Shown here: in pieces, positions 57,557 through 64,000 of the stretch
Layout of the letters: each line of letters starts with the position of its first letter
How positions within the stretch are numbered: position 1 is the stretch's first letter
DNA from: Nicotiana tabacum
Taxonomy: Eukaryota; Streptophyta; Magnoliopsida; Solanales; Solanaceae
Assembly: GCF_000715075.1 (NCBI RefSeq)
Contig: NC_134087.1
Location: 190,929,276-190,993,275 of the forward strand
Direction: 5' to 3'
Length of the DNA stretch: 64,000 nt
Program-made: the position numbers and the translations under genes
Notes under the pieces: model-generated
The model's input: only the letters and a program-made list of their open reading frames with translations
Databases searched by the model: none
What the model was told of the DNA's origin: nothing

Positions 57557-60500
57557 TCTTGGATTGCAAAGTGGATGAAGAGATTCCTATAATCTTAGGA
57601 AGACCAATCTTGGCCACGGGGAGAGCTCTGATTGACTGTGAGACTGGGGAGCTCAAAATGAGACTCAATGATGAGGAAATAACATTCAATGTGCAGAAGT
57701 CTGTGAGGCGACCAAGTGAGTTCGTCAATTGCTCTCTTATTGATGCCGTGGATGTAATTGTAGAGTCTGATGATGAGATGTTGACAATTGAGGACCCCCT
57801 TGCTGCATGTTTGATGAACTTAGATGAAGTGAATGGGGAGGATTTGGCGGAATGGGTGTTGGCATTGGAAGGTAGAGGGTTCTGGGAGAGAAATCTAGAG
57901 TTTGAGCCCTTGCACTTAGAAAAGAGAGAAACTCCTCCAGCTAAGCCATCCATTAAAGAACCACCAAAGCTGGAGTTAAAGCCATTGCCAGCCCACCTCA
58001 GGTATGAATTTCTGGGACCTGACTCCACATTACCTGTTATTATCTCATCTAGTTTGTTAGATGTGCAGGTTCAAAACCTTTTACAGGTACTAAAGGAGTG
58101 CAAAACTGCCATGGGGTGGACCATGGCAGACATCAGGGGGATCAGCCCCGCCTACTGCATGCACAAGATTCTGCTGGAAGAGGGGCACAAACCTTCCAGG
58201 GAACATCAGAGGAGGCTGAACCCCAACATGAAGGAAGTGGTGAAGAAGGAGGTGATAAAGTGGTTGGATGCGGGAATTATTTTCCCAATCTCTGACAGCA
58301 GCTGGGTGAGCCCAGTGCAATGTGTTCCTAAAAAGGGTGGCATGACGGTTGTGACAAATGACAACAATGAATTGATCTCAACAAGAACCGTCACAGGCTG
58401 GAGAATTTGTATGGACTATCGAAAGTTGAATCTAGCCACCCGGAAAGACCACTTCCCACTTCCCTTCATTGATCAGATGTTGGACAGATTGGCAGGGAGG
58501 TCACACTTCTGTTTTCTGGATGGGTACTCAGGGTACAATCAAATCTCCATTACACCGGAGGACAAAGAGAAGACCTCCTTCACATGCCCGTATGACATTT
58601 ATGCCTTTAGACGGATGCCCTTTGGCTTATGCAACGCACCTGCCACATTCCAATGGTGCATGATGGCCATATTCACTAACATGGGTGAGGACATAATAGA
58701 GGTTTTCATGGATGACTTCTCAGTGGTGGGGAATTCATTTGATGAGTGCCTGATAAATCAGACGCGTGTGCTGAAACGGTGCATCGAGACTAGCTTGGTT
58801 CTGAACTGGGAGAAGTGCCATTTCATGGTACAAGAAGGCATAGTCTTGGGGAACCGGGTGTCAAGCAAGGGAGTAGAGGTGGATCGCGTGAAAGTTGATG
58901 TAATATCAAAGCTACCTCCACCAACTTCAGTCAAAGCCATCAAAAGCTTCCTTGGACATGTTGGTTTTTACCGGAGGTTCATAAAAGATTTCTCCAAAAT
59001 CGCCAACCCTCTCTGTAAGTTGTTAGAAAAAGATCACACGTTTTTGTTTTCTGATGATTGCAGGGTAGCATTTGAGGAGTTGAAAAAGAGACTGGTCACA
59101 ACACCCATCATTGTTGCCCCCAACTGGGAGCAACCGTTCGAACTAATGTGTGATGCCAGTGACTATGCAGTGGGAGCAGTGCTGGGCCAGCGGGTAGACA
59201 AACTGATGCACCCAATCTACTATGCTAGTATAACGCTGAGTGGAGCCCAGTTGAACTACACTGTGACTGAAAAGGAGATGTTGGCTGTAGTGTTTGCGTT
59301 TGACAAGTTCCGATCCTACCTGATAGGGTCCAAGGTAATTGTATATACTGACCATGCAGCTCTCAGGTACTTAATAGAAAAGAAAGAATCTAAGCCACAC
59401 CGGATTCGTTGGGTGTTGCTATTGCAAGAGTTCGATCTTGAGATTCGTGACCGTAAGGGCACTGAGAATCAAGTCGCTGATCATATATCACGACTTGAGG
59501 GAGCTGAAAATGTAGTTGAGGTTGAGGAAATACTGGAAACTTTTCCATACAAGCAGCTGCTCGCCACCACTCATCAAGAAGCGCCATGGTATGCAGACTT
59601 TGCTAATTACCTGGCCAGTGGTATAGTTCCTCACGACCTTTCATCGGTTCAAAGGAAAAGATTTTTTCGTGAAAGCCGCCAGTATTACTGGGATGAACCT
59701 TATCTGTTTACAATATGCCTTGATAATATGATACGGAGATGCGTCCCCGAGATAGAGAAATTTTATGTTTTGCAGGCTTGTCACGCATCGGCATATGGTG
59801 GACACTTTGGAGGGGTTAGGATAGCAACAAAGGTGCTAGAGGCTGGATTCTTCTAGCCGACAGTGTTTAAAGATGCACACCTTTGGGTGAAGGGAAGCAA
59901 AGAATTTCAGCGGACCGGGAACATTTCCCGACGCCACGAGATGCCCATGAACCCAATTCAAGAGGTGGAAGTGTTTGACGTCTGGGGAATTGACTTCATG
60001 GGTCCCTTCGTCAGCTCCTATGGCAATAAGTACATTATTGTTGCTGTAGACTATGTGTCCAAATGGGTGGAAGCTGCGGCGTTACCCACCAATGATGCAA
60101 AAGTGGTGGTGGGATTTCTAAAGAAGAACATATTCACCCGCTTTGGGACACCACGAGTAATTATCAGTGATGGAGGCACTCATTTCTGCAACAGGGCCTT
60201 TGAAAAGTTTCTTGCTAAGTACGATGTGCGCCACAAGGTGGCTACTCCTTACCACCCGCAAACTAGTGGACAGGTTGAAGTGTCCAATAGAGAAATCAAG
60301 AGTGTGTTAACCAAAACTGTGAACGCCACAAGAACTAATTAGGCGAGGAAGCTAGATGATGCACTCTGGGCTTACAGAACTGCCTTCAAAACTCCAATTG
60401 GTATGTCACCATACAAGTTGGTGTTTGGGAAGGCCTGCCACCTGCCAGTGGAACTTGAACATAAAGCGTGGTGGGCATTGAAACAGCTGAACTTAGACAT

Positions 60501-60888
60501 GGAAGTTGCGGGCACGTCAAGAGTCACTGAATTGCATGAGCTCGAGGAGTTCAGATATCTTGCTTTTGAGAGCACAAAATTGTACAAGAAGAGAATGAAG
60601 AGGTTGCACGACCAGAACATTGATGAGAGAAATTTCAAACCCGGGGACATGGTATTGCTATACAACTCAAGACTACGTCTGTTCGCAGGTAAACTTAAGT
60701 CACGATGGTCTGGACCATTTCGAGTAGTTGAAGTTTTCCCTTCAGGAGCTGTTGAGATTGCCACAGAGAATGACTCTCATACATTCAGAGTCAATGGTCA
60801 AAGATTGAAGCCATATGTGGGCATGAGCGATAAAAAGGAAGTGTCTGAGCTGCACCTAACTGAACCACAGAGGTTGAGCGAGCCTTAA
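57535..60888 (+). pseudogene. pol: Athila pol: protease end, RT, RNase H, integrase
   Basis: Continues the protease ([11 protein letters not shown]), then RT with [19 protein letters not shown] and catalytic FMDD (58704-58715), RNase H with CDASD, EKEM and TDHAAL (intact acidic residues), integrase with Asp (GIDFMGPF), Asp (ISDGGTHF) and Glu (GQVEVSNRE), and a C-terminal GPFRVVEVF region. Only two stops: TAG 59854 and TAG 60340, both at positions where Trp is expected. The zinc finger keeps its His pair (CHASAYGGH) but both Cys are replaced (KGSKEFQR near 59890). Upstream frame shift at about 57530. Confidence 0.9.
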
Positions 60889-61412
60889 ATGCGCTCATCC
60901 TGCGTTGTGCCGCGATGTTAAATCAGAAATCAGACGAAACTGTTGTAAGTGTAACACATTATATGAAAAAAAATCAAAAAAATCAGACAACTGCCCAGAC
61001 TGCGGTTCCACCGCGACCGTGGTCAAATTGCGGTCAGAGAACCCCTCTGAACTTCGTTCACCGCGTTTCCACCGCGACCGCAGTAGAACCGCGGTGGGAA
61101 CCCCTCTCTGAACTTCGTCTACCGCGGTTCAACCACGACCGCGGCAGAACCGCGGCAGACCCCGTCGGGCCCAAGTATGCAAAAATTTTTTAATTCACCC
61201 CCCTTTCTAATTCACCTAACCCTGCACCCACCCCAACACAATTATTCCCCCTCCCTATTCAAAAATAGAACCCCCCCCCCCCCCCCAAAAAAAAAAACCC
61301 AAATCCTCTCTTCTCTTTCTCTCTCAAATCCCTCCCTCACTCTCAAAAACCGCTATTGTCATCTTCTCCACACCTCCTCTCACCACTACCCACCCTTTCC
61401 AACCTTCATCAA
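60889..61412 (+). other. Athila region after pol: hairpin repeats and CT-rich leader
   Basis: Three units of about 60 bp (61001-61160) repeat the CCGCGGTTC...GAACCGCGG hairpin with CCCCTCTGAACTTCGT spacers. From 61190 the strand is C/T-rich with long C and A runs (61270-61301), like the 5' leader of a plant gene, and ends at a consensus 5' splice site. No ORF with recognisable product. Confidence 0.6.
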
Positions 61413-62002
61413 GTAAGTGTTCTCTTCTTTTTTATACTATTTCTTCTTCTAATTAGTGTAATTTAGTCTAAACTAGTTTAGTTAAACCCTAGGTAGGAAT
61501 AGTGTAGATTTTCTTTCAATTTTTGCTTCTTCTCTGTTTTTTATTGTTGTATTTGCTTCTTGTGGATTTGTTTGGTGCTAAAATGGTTGGTCTTTCTTAT
61601 ACTTCGATTGTGGGGGTTGTTTAGATGATTTGGAGACCTAGAAATAATTTTTGCGGTGTAGTTTGGTGGAGAGCCCTTTTTGGCCGAAAATTTGGGGCTT
61701 GTGGTGCTATTTTGAGGCATTCTGTGCCTATCCTAGGTTGTGGTGGTGTTGTATTTGGTGAATGGTGGTGTTATATTTCACGTGAATCACTTGAGGGAGT
61801 AAGTGTGGGGTGTTGTATGCCAGCATTTGTAAGAAAGTTGTGGGGCCATTGTGGAGGTTGTAACCTGGAACACCTCACTAGTTTGGCATAGTGTATGCAT
61901 GGAATAAATGGGGGATATTATTTGGTGCCATCAGGTGGTGAAGTCTGAGTAACCTTCCGGCTGGCACATGTAGGATATATTTGATGGTTGTATTCTTTGC
62001 AG
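61413..62002 (+). other. Candidate intron before the Athila 3' ORF (590 bp)
   Basis: Donor CATCAA then GTAAGTGT at 61413; acceptor TGTATTCTTTGCAG ending at 62002; an ATG follows six bases later. T-rich, no conserved ORF. Splicing of a subgenomic RNA for the 3' ORF is known in some env-bearing plant elements; here it is inference. Confidence 0.5.
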
Positions 62003-62007
62003 GTCAT

Positions 62008-62937
62008 ATGGCTCGTAAGAAGCAAAAGAGATCGGCAGGCACATCCCAACAACCTACATATGATGCCTCAAGGTTCTAATCAGAATTGGCAGAGGGCAAC
62101 TTTCATGCCAAGGCCTCAGAAAGCTTCATCCCTGAGATTCCGATTGACAGAGCAGCCCTCCGTGCAGAAAAGTAGGAGATGTATGAGGAAATCCGATGGA
62201 GAGAAATGGAGTTCTTATTTGATGAACCTGAAACGGTGAACATGATGCTTGTAAGAGAGTTCTATGCGAACTGCCCATCACAAACGTTGCGGGAGGTGAC
62301 TGTGCGGGGAAAATGGGTAGATGCCTCAGTTGAAACTATTCAACAGGTATTGCGGCTGGCCCGGTTTACTGGTGACGTCGAGTATTACCAGGACGCACCA
62401 GGCGTCACTTGGGATATTATGACTGATGCACTCTGCGCAGGGGGGAAAACCAATCTGGATACGTGACCATATCATCCTGAACTCCAATTCATTCACCCAT
62501 TTGGCTAAGTGTTGGCTCACTGTCATTTGCATCCGGTTCTTGCCCTCAGGCAACATGACTGACGTGAACTTCCAAAGAGCCCTCTTGACGTGGTGACTAC
62601 ATTGTGCCTGCTGAAGAATGTCCCCACCAATCCTATTGATAGAGAGTTGCCCCCTAAAGCAGCTTTCAAAGCTTCAGGCATCAGATTGGGCAGGGGTACA
62701 CGCACCACCATTCAGAACGATGATGAGGATGATGACCCGGTTCCCATGGCACCATCCAGGAGATCCTATGACGGTGCCAGACCCTCTGGGTGCCCCCATG
62801 CTGGGGCAGGCTTATCCAGATCACAGTCCACCCAGCCTATGTTGCGTACTATGGAGGAAGAGGTCACGGATCTTCGCACCTTGGTGGAGGGCCTACACAC
62901 GCGTATGGATGCGTGTCTCAGCGGCATGCAGGTCTGA
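62008..62937 (+). pseudogene. Athila 3' ORF, putative plant transposon protein (broken)
   Basis: ATG 62008 (MARKKQKRSAGTSQQPTYD). The middle (VNMMLVREFYANCP, VRGKWVDAS, IQQVLRL) is of the kind annotated as putative plant transposon protein in Athila-like elements (family from memory). An acidic, Ser-rich end with a short coiled segment (MLRTMEEEVTDLRTLVEGL) closes it at 62935-62937. Breaks: TAA near 62077, TAG near 62173, a frameshift near 62445 (the 62455-62590 stretch is open in another frame, WIRDHIILNSNSF), and an apparent internal loss around 62590. No signal peptide or membrane segment is visible, so it is not a clear envelope protein. Confidence 0.7.
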
Positions 62938-64000
62938 GAGCCGGTTTATGTCCGGGTTCCATTCTTTGGGGAGAGCTTGCCATGTGGACCCCAACACCGT
63001 CTCCGACTCTGATTGAGGCTCAGGGAAGTCTTCTTACCCTTCTACTCATTATTTTTTATATGACATGGGGACATGCCATAATTTTTAAGTGTGGGTGGGA
63101 GACTTGCTCGGGTAATGTATTGTAGTGTATATAGACATGGTGTATGTTGTAGTATTTGATTGGTGTTGTTGTGTATAATTGACTGTACTCACATTAGAAG
63201 TAACTGACTTGGCCCAACGACGGACACTTGTCGACGGGTCTCTTGAGGGTCAAAGTCGGATTTAAAAAAAATATAGAAGACTCTTCCTGAGGACGGACCA
63301 CTAGGACAGTACTCTTGAGGGAAGTAGTCCATGTAGTTTCTTTATTTTATTTTATTTTTTCTTTTTTAGGTAGTGTAGTAATTTTCCCTTGGTTTTTCTT
63401 TTGATCACGGTTCTTTTCCAAGGGCTTTTCTTGAACCGGGTTAGGTAGATTTTTCGTTTGTAGTTTTAGGACCAAAATGGGTGAAGGCTAGAATGCAACC
63501 CTTGATGTACACACCTGAGAATAACAAAAACAAACATGAGGGTGTGACGTTTAGGCTCGTTTGTAGACTCGTAAATCTATGCCTTAATTTTGCACATCCT
63601 ATCTTGCTTGAACGCTCGTATGAGTGTGTTGATAAACTGATTCGGAATGAGTTACATGCCAAGTGTGTGTGAGCTATTACTTGTGTTCTGTGCTTGCATG
63701 TGATACCTAGAACTTGCCCTGTGTGTTTGCAAAGCAAAATAGAAGTTGTTTGGTTTTAGAGATGATTGAGGCATTTCTTTGTGTAGCCTGTATATTTGTG
63801 AATCCACCTGTATATATTGTCATAGTTAACCCCTTTGAGCCTGAAGCCTGTTCTTTGATAACCATATAATGACCTATATCCCTGTGTTTGAATAGTTTGA
63901 CCGTTTGAACCTGTACCTCCTAGAAGTACTTGAATTACTAAAGAACATACAAAAGTCAATGTGTGGGGTGGTGAGGAAGTAGGAAAAAGGGGAATCAGGA
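62938..64000 (+). other. Athila 3' non-coding region
   Basis: No recognisable gene. Two GACGGAC...CTCTTGAGGG units (63223-63255 and 63293-63322) and T-rich stretches. The window ends before a clear polypurine tract and 3' LTR. Confidence 0.6.

Larger units (their letters stand above)
53861..64000 (+). mobile_element. Athila-type Gypsy element E (right end beyond window)
   Basis: LTR starting TGATAATAGG, primer site TGGCGCCGTTGCCGGGGA typical of Athila (tRNA-Asp), gag-pol, and an extra 3' ORF region where Athila elements carry an env-like or transposon-protein ORF. It has fewer breaks than A, B or C, which fits insertion into an already present C. Confidence 0.85.

Noticed and set aside
62008..62937. 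Athila 3' ORF as a retroviral envelope protein
   Set aside because: No signal peptide, membrane segment or cleavage site is visible; the sequence fits a putative plant transposon protein better.
63441..63737. Antisense and sense ORFs near the right end
   Set aside because: Short, without recognisable domains, in the non-coding 3' part of the Athila element.

Overview
This window is nuclear repeat DNA of a flowering plant, made almost entirely of LTR retrotransposons. I found no host gene, no rRNA or tRNA gene and nothing bacterial. A short SINE insertion whose end matches, as I remember it, the TS SINE family of tobacco and relatives points to Solanaceae. That family assignment is an inference; the SINE and its 15-bp target-site duplication are read directly.

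Layout. (1) 1-3255: the 3' end of a Ty3/Gypsy element of the Tat/Ogre type, here called D. It comprises part of the untranslated 3' region, the polypurine tract and a complete 2.47-kb LTR, and it is apparently inserted in the LTR of the next element. (2) 3256-53860: three related Tat/Ogre-type elements A, B and C, head to tail and sharing LTRs: truncated LTR, interior A, LTR2 (18019-22623), interior B, LTR3 (36077-40314), interior C. PBS-to-PBS spacing is about 17.5 and 17.7 kb. (3) 53861-64000: an Athila-type Gypsy element, E, which cuts C off inside a tandem repeat and runs past the window end.

Each Tat interior has the same plan: tRNA primer site, a 1.1-kb leader, an extra ORF1 of about 690 codons with a long coiled coil, gag-protease with a G-patch-like segment, a candidate 179-185-bp intron, then RT, a degenerate RNase H, a second archaeal-type RNase H and integrase. 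A non-coding 3' region of about 2.9 kb follows, with 69-bp and 48-bp tandem repeats and the polypurine tract. All three interiors are dead. A has lost the RT catalytic motif and the degenerate RNase H in one 966-bp deletion and has an integrase Asp to Asn change. B has the protease Asp changed to Tyr. C has the second integrase Asp changed to Tyr. All carry many stops and frameshifts, largely C-to-T or G-to-A.

The most notable signal is a 60-70-nt motif seen twelve times. It lies before ORF1, between ORF1 and gag, after integrase and just before the polypurine tract. Its four types differ in sequence, yet most keep the same predicted pairing: an outer stem, two hairpins, and a crossing helix that would make a pseudoknot. 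Paired positions change together between types. I know of no described RNA family for it. Other items worth attention are a PBS-like repeat in U5 behind a hairpin, a 12-bp LTR palindrome whose arms differ symmetrically between LTR2 and LTR3, splice-site candidates in leader and ORF boundaries, and GC-rich hairpins shared by the Athila LTR and its 3' interior.
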